Shown here: positions 5,331-13,210 of the stretch, in pieces
Numbering within the stretch: the first letter of the stretch is position 1
How the letters are laid out: every line of letters begins with the position of its first letter
Source of the DNA: Syntrophomonadaceae bacterium
Lineage (GTDB): Bacteria > Bacillota > Syntrophomonadia > Syntrophomonadales > Syntrophomonadaceae
Assembly (NCBI GenBank): GCA_030526885.1
Contig: JAUNBV010000006.1
Location: forward strand, 8,537 to 23,970
DNA: 15,434 bases
Direction: 5' to 3'
Translations under genes and position numbers: made by a program
The notes under the pieces: model-generated
What the model was told of the DNA's origin: nothing
What the model saw: the letters and a program-made list of their open reading frames with translations, nothing else
Databases searched by the model: none

Positions 5331-6560
5331 TTAATTCTTATATACGCTGGCCAGCCCGCCGGTCTTGGAACGGCTCTTTAATGAGCGGATGGCGCGTTCC
5401 AGGCCGTCCACGGTGAGTTCCTCCATGGGAAACACGTTGCGCACCATGCGGATGGTGGTGCTGCCGTCGGTCCAGCCCCAATAGCTGGCGCGCATGGGAT
5501 TGAGCCACACCGAGTATTCGAAGTGCTGGCGGATGTCCCGCAGCCACGCGATACCGGGCCGCTCGTTATACAGATCCCAGTCGATGATGCCGCCGGGGCG
5601 GGTCAGCTCGTAAGGCGCCATGGCGGCGTCGCCCACGATGATAACGCGGTAATCCGGCCCCAGGGTTTTCAGGATATGCGCGGTCTCGGTAAAATCGTCC
5701 TGATAACACCCCGGCGTATGGTACAGCCAGTCATAGATACAGTTATGGAAGTAGTATATCTTTAAATCCTTAAAATGGTTGGCCTTGTTGACCGCGGTGA
5801 AAAGCTGGTTGCACAGGCGGCTGTAGCTGACCATGGAACCGCCCGCATCCATCAGCAGCAGCACTTTCATGCCGTTGGCGCGGGGACGCTCCCATACCAG
5901 TTCCAGACGGCCGGCGTTGTTGCAGGTCTTATCCACGGTGCCCTCCAAATCGAGTTCGGTGGCTTCGCCCTCGGTGCGGGTGGTAAATTGCCTAAGCTTG
6001 CGCAGGGCGATCTGAAACTGGCGGATACCCAGGGTCTCGTCGGTGCGGAATTCCTGGTAGCGGCGCATACCGGCCACCTTGACCGCGGACTGATTCTTGC
6101 CCATGCCGCCGATGCGGATGCCGCCGGGATGATAACCGGAATGGCCAAAGGGCGAAGTGCCGCCGGTGCCGATCCATTTGTTGCCGCCATGATGCTCCTC
6201 ATTCTGCTCCGCCAGCCGTTCCTCCAGCATCCGCTTCAATTCATCGAAATCCAGCATCTGATGATTCTTGCGCATTTCCTCGGTCACTTCCAGCTCCGGC
6301 AGTTCCTTGTCCAGCCATTGCCATATCTTGTCCGGCAGCCCGTCGGGGGTTTCGATATCCTGAAAATAGTTGGCAAAGGCCAGATCGAAGCGGTCGTAAT
6401 GGGCCTCGGTCTTGACCAGGATGGAGCGCGAAAGCTGGTAAAAGTTGGTGAGGCTGGCCGCCGCCAACCCCTGATCCAGCGCATCCATCAGGGTCTGCCA
6501 CTCGTTCATGGACACCTTGATGCCGTAATGGCGCAAATAATAAAAGAAATCGGTAAACAT
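5331..6560 (-). CDS. VWA domain-containing CoxE-like protein
   Basis: From the ATG at 6558-6560 the protein has 409 residues. An earlier TTG at 6603-6605 is in frame but has no ribosome binding site. The N-terminal half (FTDFFYYLRHYGIKVSMNEW) is helical. A conserved Gly/His-rich stretch follows, HGGNKWIGTGG at about 124-134 and then SPFGHSGYHPGGIRIGG. The C-terminal half is a von Willebrand A domain with the metal-site motif LLLMDAGGSM (Asp at about 238), YYFHNCIYDWLYHTPG, and VIIVGDAAM. The first MIDAS serine is a glycine here, which I recall as normal for this CoxE-like (COG3825-type) family. The gene directly follows the MoxR ATPase, the typical pairing. In such pairs the AAA+ protein and VWA protein act together as a chaperone for maturation of a partner, as with CoxD/CoxE for CO dehydrogenase. 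No such target enzyme is visible in this window. Confidence 0.9.
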   Translation of the reverse strand: MFTDFFYYLRHYGIKVSMNEWQTLMDALDQGLAAASLTNFYQLSRSILVKTEAHYDRFDLAFANYFQDIETPDGLPDKIWQWLDKELPELEVTEEMRKNHQMLDFDELKRMLEERLAEQNEEHHGGNKWIGTGGTSPFGHSGYHPGGIRIGGMGKNQSAVKVAGMRRYQEFRTDETLGIRQFQIALRKLRQFTTRTEGEATELDLEGTVDKTCNNAGRLELVWERPRANGMKVLLLMDAGGSMVSYSRLCNQLFTAVNKANHFKDLKIYYFHNCIYDWLYHTPGCYQDDFTETAHILKTLGPDYRVIIVGDAAMAPYELTRPGGIIDWDLYNERPGIAWLRDIRQHFEYSVWLNPMRASYWGWTDGSTTIRMVRNVFPMEELTVDGLERAIRSLKSRSKTGGLASVYKN

Positions 6561-6668
6561 GATTAAATCTAAAATCCCTTCCCAGTGTGTATCGCGGTCA
6601 CGCAATGATGCCGACCGCAGCCGTCTACTGCCCGGTTAAGGACATGCCCAGCCCGCCACCGGCCATGC

Positions 6669-7541
6669 CTAATAGCGGTTCAGATTCCCTACCGGACGGT
6701 TGGGGATGCGGTTTTGATTCTTGTTATAGAGCTGGTTGAGCAGATTGTCCAAATCCTCGTTCTTTTTCAGCAAAACGCCCAGGAAGGGCAAATCCTGCTT
6801 GATCTTGCCGGGGCTGATACCGCCCACCACCAGCGCCTGCAGCCAGTCGATAAGCTCACTGGTGCTGGGCTTTTTCTGGATGTTGGGTATGCTGCGTATC
6901 ATGTAAAAGGTTTCCATGGCCTGGGCCAGCAGCTTCTTTTCGACATTGGGATGATGCACGCGGATGATGCGCTCCATCTCGGTGGCGTCGGGAAAAGCTA
7001 TATAGTGGAAGATACAGCGGCGCAGAAACGCGTCCGGCAGTTCTTTTTCGGCATTAGAGGTAATGATAACGATGGGGCGGGTCTTGGCGGTTATGGTTTC
7101 CTTGGTCTCGGGGATGTAATAGCTCATCTGGTCCAGCTCCCACAGCAGGTCGTTGGGGAATTCCAAATCGGCCTTATCTATTTCGTCGATGCACAATACC
7201 ACCTGCTCGTCGGACACGAAGGACTCGCCCAGTTTGCCCAGCTTGATGTACTGCTCGATGTTGGCCACGTCATGATCGCCAAACTGGCTGTCATACAGGC
7301 GCTGCACCGTATCATAAACGTAAAGCCCTTCCTGAGCCTTGGTGGTGGATTTGATGTTCCAGATGATGAGGCGCTTGCCCAGCGCCTGGGCGATGCTGTC
7401 GGCCAGCATGGTCTTGCCGGTGCCGGGCTCACCTTTTATCAGCAGAGGTTTCCCCAGTACCATGGCAACATTTACGCTGCTGCTCAACTCGTCGCTGACG
7501 ATGTAGTTCTGCGATCCCTGGTAGGTTTTCAGACCGGACAT
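6669..7541 (-). CDS. MoxR-family AAA+ ATPase
   Basis: The start is set at the ATG at 7539-7541 because GGAGG (7550-7554) lies 8 nt before it. An in-frame ATG at 7554-7556 overlaps that ribosome binding site and is unlikely. The protein has 290 residues. Walker A is GEPGTGKT at residues 37-44 and Walker B VVLCIDEID at 114-122. Sensor 1 lies in IVIITSNAEKELPDAFLRRC, with arginine-finger candidates in FLRRC. A helical lid fills the C-terminal third. MoxR ATPases work with a VWA partner to remodel or activate target proteins. Here the partner is the CoxE-like gene 108 bp downstream on the same strand, probably in one operon. A TATAAT is visible upstream at 7589-7594. Confidence 0.92.
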   Translation of the reverse strand: MSGLKTYQGSQNYIVSDELSSSVNVAMVLGKPLLIKGEPGTGKTMLADSIAQALGKRLIIWNIKSTTKAQEGLYVYDTVQRLYDSQFGDHDVANIEQYIKLGKLGESFVSDEQVVLCIDEIDKADLEFPNDLLWELDQMSYYIPETKETITAKTRPIVIITSNAEKELPDAFLRRCIFHYIAFPDATEMERIIRVHHPNVEKKLLAQAMETFYMIRSIPNIQKKPSTSELIDWLQALVVGGISPGKIKQDLPFLGVLLKKNEDLDNLLNQLYNKNQNRIPNRPVGNLNRY

Positions 7542-7588
7542 TGATTCTTCCTCCATTCACTTTCTGATATTGTTTTTACCTGCTCAAC

Positions 7589-7594
7589 ATTATA
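7589..7594 (-). promoter_or_regulatory. -10 element for the moxR-VWA operon
   Basis: TATAAT is read on the minus strand, preceded by GTG, 47 bp before the chosen moxR start. No good -35 is seen at 16-18 bp spacing, so the call rests on the -10 and its position between the flavoprotein stop and moxR. Confidence 0.4.
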
Positions 7595-7640
7595 CACGAA
7601 AATGCCGGACGGCGCTCGTTAATTCTCCGCCAACCGCTTT

Positions 7641-8903
7641 TCAACCGCGCCGCGCCGCGCTGATACCGGCCAATCGTCCGGTGGACCAGGCGGCCTGCAG
7701 GTTATAGCCGCCGGTGTAGCCGTCCACGTCGATGACTTCACCAGCGAAGTACAGCCCCGGCACTATTTTGGACTGCATGGTGCGGGGGTCGAGCTCTTTC
7801 ACGCTGACCCCGCCGGCGGTGACGATGGCTTCGCTGATGCCGCGGGGCGCGGTGACGTGCAGGGTCAGGCGCTTAAGCAGGGCGCCCAGCGCCTGCCGCT
7901 CCGCGCGGGTGATGTCATGGCAGAGCTTGTCGGGATCGATGCCGCTCAATTGTACCATCACCGGGATCATTTTTTTGGGCAGCAGGGCATTGAGGGAGTT
8001 CTTATACCGGCGGCGGGCGAATTCCTTGAAATCGCGCTGCAACCGCTCATCCAGCTTTTCCTGGCTCAGCGCCGGTTTCAGGTCGAGCAGTATCCGCACC
8101 GCTCCCTGCGCCAGGCTATCGACGATATCGCGGCTCATGGACAGGATGATGGGCCCGGACAGCCCAAAATGGGTAAACAACAGCTCGCCGAAATCCTCGT
8201 TGATTTTTTTGCCTTGGCGGTCATACGACGCGGCGCGCACGTTTTTAAGGCTGAGGCCCTGCAGGTCCCGCACCCAGTCCTCCGCGACCACCAGCGGCAC
8301 CAGCCCCGGCCGCGGTTTCACTATGGTATGGCCGGCGGCTTGCGCCAGCACATAGCCGTCGCCGGTAGAGCCGGTACCGGGATATGATTTGCCCCCGGTG
8401 CAGATGATGACCGCAGTGGCGGCGTGGGTGCCTTTATCGCTTTTTATTCCGGCCACACGCCCATTTTCTATCATTAGGCCTTCCACCCTCTCGCCGGTCA
8501 AAAGCTTCGCGCCGCAGGCTAAAGCATGGCGCTTAAGCACCTTGACCACCTCGCCGGCGTCGTCGGACACGGGAAATACCCGCTGCCCGCGCTCCGTTTT
8601 CAGCTCCAGGCCCAATTCGGTAAAGAAGCGCATGGCGTCATGGTTATTGAACCTATCGAAGGCGCTGTACAGAAAGCGGCCATTGCCGGGATAACCTTTC
8701 ATCAGTTCCTCCGGCTCCACCGCGGTGGTCAGGTTGCAGCGCCCCTTGCCGGTGATGCGCAGCTTTTTCCCGGCTTCCTTATTCCGCTCCAGCAACAGGA
8801 CCTCGGTCCCGGCTTCCGCCGCCGCTCCCGCCGCCGCCAGACCGGCCGCCCCGGCCCCTACCACAATAACCTCCGGCACCGCTTCACCCCCGTTCACATC
8901 CAT
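7641..8903 (-). CDS. NAD(P)/FAD-dependent oxidoreductase, HI0933/YhiN/BaiN family
   Basis: This 420-residue flavoprotein has an N-terminal Rossmann FAD-binding motif VIVVGAGAAGLAAA (about residues 12-25). The family-typical GKKLRITGKGRCNLT follows near 45-59, then CTGGKSYPGTGSTGDGY. The C-terminal signature GLYFAGEVIDVDG and TGGYNLQAAWSTG closes the FAD site. Length matches the family (about 400-420). Biochemical roles are poorly defined for most members; BaiN of bile-acid-converting clostridia belongs here but that function should not be assumed. The ATG at 8901-8903 is preceded by a GGGCGGG stretch. A GTG eight codons later (residue 9), preceded by GGGGGTG, is an alternative start. It is divergent from mnmE, with a good promoter between them. 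The moxR gene follows on the same strand after an 84-100 bp gap. Confidence 0.92.
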   Translation of the reverse strand: MDVNGGEAVPEVIVVGAGAAGLAAAGAAAEAGTEVLLLERNKEAGKKLRITGKGRCNLTTAVEPEELMKGYPGNGRFLYSAFDRFNNHDAMRFFTELGLELKTERGQRVFPVSDDAGEVVKVLKRHALACGAKLLTGERVEGLMIENGRVAGIKSDKGTHAATAVIICTGGKSYPGTGSTGDGYVLAQAAGHTIVKPRPGLVPLVVAEDWVRDLQGLSLKNVRAASYDRQGKKINEDFGELLFTHFGLSGPIILSMSRDIVDSLAQGAVRILLDLKPALSQEKLDERLQRDFKEFARRRYKNSLNALLPKKMIPVMVQLSGIDPDKLCHDITRAERQALGALLKRLTLHVTAPRGISEAIVTAGGVSVKELDPRTMQSKIVPGLYFAGEVIDVDGYTGGYNLQAAWSTGRLAGISAARRG

Positions 8904-8933
8904 TATTCCCGCCCGCCGTGAGTATTTGCAACA

Positions 8934-8962
8934 ATTTTAGCCTGTTAGCGCCATTATTACAA
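8934..8962 (-). promoter_or_regulatory. Promoter for the HI0933-family flavoprotein gene
   Basis: On the minus strand TTGTAA (8957-8962) and TAAAAT (8934-8939) are spaced by 17 bp, placing the transcription start near 8928, about 25 nt before the start codon. It is arranged back to back with the mnmE promoter at 8990-9018. Confidence 0.55.
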
Positions 8963-8989
8963 GCGCCGCCGCCGGGCGACGGAAAAGCT

Positions 8990-9018
8990 TTGTCCCCGCA
9001 GGCATTTGCGTATATAAT
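8990..9018 (+). promoter_or_regulatory. Promoter for the mnmE-mnmG-rsmG operon
   Basis: TTGTCC (8990-8995) and a perfect TATAAT (9013-9018) are separated by exactly 17 bp. The start of transcription would be near 9025, about 27 nt before the mnmE GTG. This is the best-matching promoter in the window. Confidence 0.7.
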
Positions 9019-9051
9019 ATGTTTTGAAATGGCCGATGGGAGGAATGAAAC

Positions 9052-10437
9052 GTGGACGGGTACCATGATATGATCGCCGCTCCGGCAACGCCGCCGGGGG
9101 AATCGGGCATCGCTATCGTGCGCTGCAGCGGCAGCGGCGTGGTGGAAACCCTGGCCCCCATCTTCCGCCCGCACCGTTCCGGCGAGGATATCGCCTCCCT
9201 GCCGGGCTGGCAAATGCGGCTGGGCTGGCTGCTGGATGAAGACGGCGGCGAAGTGGATGAGGTAATCTTCGCCATTATGCGCGGCCCCCGCTCCTACACC
9301 GGCGAGGACGTAGCTGAACTGCACTGCCATGGCGGCAGCACCGCGGTGCGGCAGGTGTTGCGCCTGTGCCTTAAGCGCGGTATGCGGTTGGCCGAACCGG
9401 GGGAATTTACCCGCCGCGCTTTCCTCAATGGCCGCATGGACTTGAGCCAGGCGGAAGCGGTAATCGACGTTATCCGCGCCCGCACTGAACGCGGCTTGCG
9501 CTACGCGGTGCGGCAGCTTTCCGGCCAAAACCGCCGCTATTTTGATGAGATCGAAGATGCATTGCTGGGCTTAAGCGCCCAGGTGGAGGCGGCCATAGAT
9601 TTTCCCGATGAAGTGGACGAACCCGACCGCGCCGGATTAAAACAGCAACTGGACGGGCTGGCCGCCGTGATACAACGCCTGCTCACCGCCGCCGCCCGCA
9701 GCGAGATTTACCGCGAAGGCGCGCGGCTGGTAATCTGCGGCAAGCCCAACGTAGGCAAATCCAGCCTGCTCAACGCATTGACCCGCAAGGATAAGGCCAT
9801 TGTCACCCCCATCCCCGGCACTACCCGCGACGTGATAGAGGAATACATCAATCTGCGCGGCATCCCGGTAATGGTGGCCGACACCGCCGGTATCCGCGAA
9901 ACCCAGGACCACATCGAACAACTGGGCATAGCCCGCAGCCGTGAATCCCTGCAAAATGCCGATATCGTGCTACTGGTGCTGGACCTGGGCAGCGGCATTT
10001 CCGAGGAAGACCTGGCTATTTATAACCAGTTGGACCGCGCCCGGCTCATCGTGCTGCTGAACAAGGACGATCTGCCGCAAGCAAGGATTAGCGAAGCGGA
10101 AATCGAACGGCGTTTCAGCGGAGTGCGCGTCTTGCGTACCTCGCTGGTGGAGGAACGCGGCCTGGACGAACTGGAAGACCGCATGGAAGAACTGCTCCTG
10201 CAACACGACAACGAGCGGGAACGGCTGGAACTCTCCTTCAGCCTGCGGCAGCAGGAGATACTCACCCGCTGCCACCGGTTGCTGCTGGACATGGGCGAGA
10301 CAATAAACGAGCTGAGCCTGGAGCTGATCGCCATAGACCTGGCCCTGGGCCTGGAACTGCTGGGCGAGCTCAGCGGCAAAACCCTGAAGGAAGATGTGCT
10401 GGATCGCATTTTTCACGACTTCTGTATCGGAAAATAA
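9052..10437 (+). CDS. mnmE: tRNA uridine-5-carboxymethylaminomethyl modification GTPase MnmE
   Basis: MnmE partners with MnmG to install the (carboxymethyl)aminomethyl group on U34 of certain tRNAs, using GTP, methylene-tetrahydrofolate and FAD/NADH. The 461-residue length is normal. The N-terminal folate-binding domain (about 1-120) starts IAAPATPPGESGIAIVRCSG. A helical domain surrounds the G domain, which carries G1 GKPNVGKSS (230-238), G2 GTTRDVIEE, G3 DTAGIRETQDHIEQLGI and G4 LNKDD. The C-terminus ends FCIGK, the family's catalytic CxGK motif. Translation starts at GTG 9052, chosen because GGGAGG (9038-9043) lies 8 nt upstream. A nearby ATG at 9045 is out of frame, and the in-frame ATG at 9070 is less well placed. 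It is followed by mnmG after 78 bp. Confidence 0.97.
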   Translation: MDGYHDMIAAPATPPGESGIAIVRCSGSGVVETLAPIFRPHRSGEDIASLPGWQMRLGWLLDEDGGEVDEVIFAIMRGPRSYTGEDVAELHCHGGSTAVRQVLRLCLKRGMRLAEPGEFTRRAFLNGRMDLSQAEAVIDVIRARTERGLRYAVRQLSGQNRRYFDEIEDALLGLSAQVEAAIDFPDEVDEPDRAGLKQQLDGLAAVIQRLLTAAARSEIYREGARLVICGKPNVGKSSLLNALTRKDKAIVTPIPGTTRDVIEEYINLRGIPVMVADTAGIRETQDHIEQLGIARSRESLQNADIVLLVLDLGSGISEEDLAIYNQLDRARLIVLLNKDDLPQARISEAEIERRFSGVRVLRTSLVEERGLDELEDRMEELLLQHDNERERLELSFSLRQQEILTRCHRLLLDMGETINELSLELIAIDLALGLELLGELSGKTLKEDVLDRIFHDFCIGK

Positions 10438-10515
10438 TCCCTTGGCCGGTAATCGGGGCACAGCCACAGGCTGCCATCCCTTAACTATCGGCCACAACCG
10501 CGGAGGAATGTCAAC

Positions 10516-12420
10516 ATGGCCTATGATGCCGGAAAATTTGATGTCATCGTGATTGGGGCCGGTCACGCGGGGTGTGAGGCCGCGCTGGCGGCGGCGCGGA
10601 TGGGCTGCGCCACCCTGCTGGTCACCATGAGCGTGGAAAACGTAGCCCTGATGCCCTGTAACCCCTCCATCGGCGGCCCGGCCAAGGCCCAACTGGTGCG
10701 GGAAATCGACGCCTTGGGCGGCGAGATGGCCCGCAATATCGACCAGAGCCGTTTGCAGATAAGAATGATAAACACCGGCAAAGGCCCTGCGGTGCAGGCT
10801 CTGCGCGCCCAGGCCGATAAAAGCCGCTACCATGCCCAAATGCTTAAAACCCTGCAGAATCAGGAAAACTTAAGCCTACTGATGGCCGAAGTCACCGATT
10901 TGCTGGTGGATGATTCCCCCGGCCTCCCCGCGGTCACCGGCATCGTCACCCGCACCGGGGCGCGCTACGCCTGCAAAACACTGGTCGTCACCGGCGGCAC
11001 CTATCTTAAAGGGCGCATTATCATCGGCGATCTGGCCTACAGCGGCGGGCCTAACAATCAGGCCCCGGCTTCCTCTCTGTCCGCCGCGCTGATGGCGCGG
11101 GGCATCCGTCTAGGGCGTTTCAAGACCGGCACCCCACCCCGTATCGACCGTAAGACGGTGGATTTCTCCAAAATGACCGAGCAACCGGGCAGCGAGACTC
11201 CGCTGAACTTTTCCTATATGAGTGACCCCGTGGAGCGGCCGCAGCTCTCCTGCTGGCTGACCCATTCCAACTCCGTCACCCACGACATCGTGCGCCAAAA
11301 CCTGGACCGCGCCCCCATGTTCACCGGCCTCATCGAAGGCATCGGCCCCCGCTACTGCCCCTCCTTCGAGGACAAGGTGGTGCGCTTTGCCCACAAGGAC
11401 CGCCATCAGTTATTCGTGGAGCCGGAAGGATTTAATACCGATGAAATGTATGTGCAGGGGTTGAACACCAGCCTGCCGGAGGATGTCCAGCTGGCGGTGC
11501 TGCGCTCCATCCCCGGACTGGAAAACGTGCGCATGGTGCGCACCGGCTATGCCATCGAATACGATTACATCCCGCCCTCCCAATTATCGTTGAGCCTGGA
11601 AACGCGGCCGGTGGCAAACCTGTTTTCCGCCGGTCAGATCAACGGCACCTCCGGCTATGAGGAAGCTGCGGCCCAGGGCCTGGTGGCGGGCATAAACGCT
11701 GCCCTTCGGGCCCGCGGGCAAGAGCCTTTCATCCTGCGGCGCAGCGAAGCCTTTATCGGCGTGATGATCGACGATCTGGTCAACAAGGATTTGGACGAAC
11801 CCTACCGCCTGCTCTCCTCCCGCTCCGAATACCGCCTGCTGCTGCGGCAGGACAATGCCGACCTGCGCCTCACCCCGCGCGGCCGGGCTGTGGGTTTGGT
11901 GGACGACGCCCGCTGGCAGCGCTTTGAGCACAAGCTAAAGCTGCTGCGGGAAGGTGAAAAGAAACTGCGGGAAAGCTCTGCCGGCCCCGCCGATACCGCG
12001 CTTAACGCGCTACTCTCCTCCCGCGGCTCCGCCCCCCTGCGCGACCGCGTATCCCTGTGGGAACTGCTGCGCCGCCCGGAGGTATTTATCGACGACTTGA
12101 CCGGGCGCACGGACGACGCGGGAAACTCCCTGCTGCCCCCTCTGCCCTCAGTGCTGGAACAGCTGGAAATCCAGGCCAAATACGAGGGTTATCTGCACAA
12201 GCAGGAGGAACAGGTGGCGCGTTTCGAGCGGCTGGAAAACAAGCCCCTGCCCGAGGATATGGATTACGACGCGGTGTACGGCCTGGCCAACGAAGCCCGC
12301 GCCCGGCTCAAGCAGGTGCGCCCCCGTTCCGTGGGCCAGGCCTCCCGTCTGGCCGGTGTGAACCCCGCGGACGTGAATATACTCTTGATATGTTTGGAGA
12401 AAAGAAAGCATGGACCTTGA
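10516..12420 (+). CDS. mnmG: tRNA uridine-5-carboxymethylaminomethyl modification enzyme MnmG (GidA)
   Basis: This is the FAD-binding partner of MnmE in the same wobble-uridine modification. Its 634 residues match the family. The N-terminal dinucleotide-binding motif is VIVIGAGHAGCEAA (GxGxxG at 14-19). The conserved cysteines are present: Cys48 in MPCNPSIGGPAKAQLVRE and Cys281 in RYCPSFEDKVVRF, equivalent to E. coli Cys47 and Cys277. Other signatures are GRFKTGTPPRID, GLNTSLPEDVQ and AGQINGTSGYEEAAAQGL. The C-terminal helical MnmE-binding region includes AKYEGYLHKQ and ends after RPRSVGQASRLAGVNPADV. The ATG at 10516 has GGAGG (10502-10506) 9 nt upstream. The last 11 nt overlap rsmG, indicating coupled translation. 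Confidence 0.98.
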   Translation: MAYDAGKFDVIVIGAGHAGCEAALAAARMGCATLLVTMSVENVALMPCNPSIGGPAKAQLVREIDALGGEMARNIDQSRLQIRMINTGKGPAVQALRAQADKSRYHAQMLKTLQNQENLSLLMAEVTDLLVDDSPGLPAVTGIVTRTGARYACKTLVVTGGTYLKGRIIIGDLAYSGGPNNQAPASSLSAALMARGIRLGRFKTGTPPRIDRKTVDFSKMTEQPGSETPLNFSYMSDPVERPQLSCWLTHSNSVTHDIVRQNLDRAPMFTGLIEGIGPRYCPSFEDKVVRFAHKDRHQLFVEPEGFNTDEMYVQGLNTSLPEDVQLAVLRSIPGLENVRMVRTGYAIEYDYIPPSQLSLSLETRPVANLFSAGQINGTSGYEEAAAQGLVAGINAALRARGQEPFILRRSEAFIGVMIDDLVNKDLDEPYRLLSSRSEYRLLLRQDNADLRLTPRGRAVGLVDDARWQRFEHKLKLLREGEKKLRESSAGPADTALNALLSSRGSAPLRDRVSLWELLRRPEVFIDDLTGRTDDAGNSLLPPLPSVLEQLEIQAKYEGYLHKQEEQVARFERLENKPLPEDMDYDAVYGLANEARARLKQVRPRSVGQASRLAGVNPADVNILLICLEKRKHGP

Positions 12421-13063
12421 CGCCCGTTTCGACGCCTACGCCGAGCTGCTGCTCAAGGAAAACGACAAACAAAATCTCATCAGCCGCCGCGCGGGAAGGG
12501 AAGAGATCAAGTCTCATATCCGCGACAGCCTGGCCCTGACCGGGTTTATACCCCTGGAAGATGAAACTCTGGTCGATTTGGGCAGTGGCGCGGGTTTTCC
12601 CGGCCTGATGCTGGCTATCGCCTGCCCGCGGCTTGAGGTAACCCTGCTGGAATCGGATTTGAAGAAATGCGATTTTTTGAGCCGGTGCGCCGGCGAATTG
12701 GATTTAAGCCGGGTCACGGTCCTGCGCGAACGGGCCGAAGTCATCGGGCAAAGTTCAGCCTGGCGCGGGCATTTCGACCTGTGCACCAGCCGCGCCGTAG
12801 CCGCCGCCCGCGTGCTGCTGGAATACGGCCTGCCCCTGCTCAAGGAAGGCGGCCGCCAGTTGATGTGGAAGAGCAGCGGCTGGCAACAGGAAATGAGTGA
12901 AGCCCAAAACGCCTTGACCGTGCTGGGCGGCCGGTACGATACCATCTGGAACTACGACCTGACCGGGGATAAAGACCGCTGTATCATTGCGGTACGCAAA
13001 ACCGCCCCCACCCCCGACGCATACCCCCGCCGCACCGGAGTGCCCTCCAAACGCCCGCTTTAA
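12410..13063 (+). CDS. rsmG: 16S rRNA (guanine(527)-N(7))-methyltransferase RsmG
   Basis: RsmG methylates N7 of G527 in 16S rRNA with S-adenosylmethionine, and its loss gives low-level streptomycin resistance in several bacteria. The 217 residues match the usual size. The SAM-binding motif VDLGSGAGFPGLMLAI begins near residue 55 (GSGAGFPG at 58-65). The second motif is LLESDLKKCDFL, and the family's substrate-binding SRAVA is also present. The N-terminal YAELLLKENDKQNLIS is the usual LLxxWNxxxNLT element in a diverged form, without its tryptophan. The ATG lies inside the end of mnmG (11-nt overlap) with GGAGA about 10 nt upstream. The mnmE-mnmG-rsmG order is conserved in Bacillota. No clear terminator follows. 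Confidence 0.96.
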   Translation: MDLDARFDAYAELLLKENDKQNLISRRAGREEIKSHIRDSLALTGFIPLEDETLVDLGSGAGFPGLMLAIACPRLEVTLLESDLKKCDFLSRCAGELDLSRVTVLRERAEVIGQSSAWRGHFDLCTSRAVAAARVLLEYGLPLLKEGGRQLMWKSSGWQQEMSEAQNALTVLGGRYDTIWNYDLTGDKDRCIIAVRKTAPTPDAYPRRTGVPSKRPL

Positions 13064-13147
13064 CCGGAAACTCGTCTCCCCGCTCCCCCGCCGCTCAAAA
13101 CCGCACCCGAGTACCGGCCAAAACCCTGCGATAAATAGCGCTTGTGC

Positions 13148-13176
13148 TTGAATCCCGCCGCATACTTCGCTATACT
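13148..13176 (+). promoter_or_regulatory. Promoter for the EamA transporter gene
   Basis: TTGAAT (13148-13153) and TATACT (13171-13176) are spaced by 17 bp. The predicted start near 13183 is 28 nt before the chosen ATG at 13211. This makes an upstream TTG start at 13142 impossible for this transcript. Confidence 0.55.
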
Positions 13177-13210
13177 TATGTTCGTGTATGTTTTTAAGCG
13201 GGAGGATGCT

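Noticed and set aside
5775..6566. Plus-strand open frame opposite the VWA gene
   Set aside because: Antisense shadow; no ribosome binding site, no recognisable domain. The minus strand carries conserved family motifs.
6624..6666. 13-codon peptide frame between moxR and the VWA gene (ATG at 6664-6666, minus)
   Set aside because: No ribosome binding site, and low-complexity glycine-rich content; chance occurrence is likely.
6714..7544. Plus-strand open frame opposite moxR
   Set aside because: Shadow of an unmistakable AAA+ ATPase gene on the minus strand.
9970..10839. Minus-strand open frame spanning the mnmE-mnmG junction
   Set aside because: It overlaps two certain genes and has no recognisable domain.
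13064..13110. Weak inverted repeat after rsmG (ACTCG / CGAGT with flanking CCGG)
   Set aside because: Long C-rich loop, mismatches and no T-tract, so it is not supported as a terminator.
13142..13210. Extended N-terminus of the EamA transporter from a TTG start
   Set aside because: It would overlap a good promoter (13148-13176). The ATG at 13211 has a strong ribosome binding site and starts a normal-length protein.
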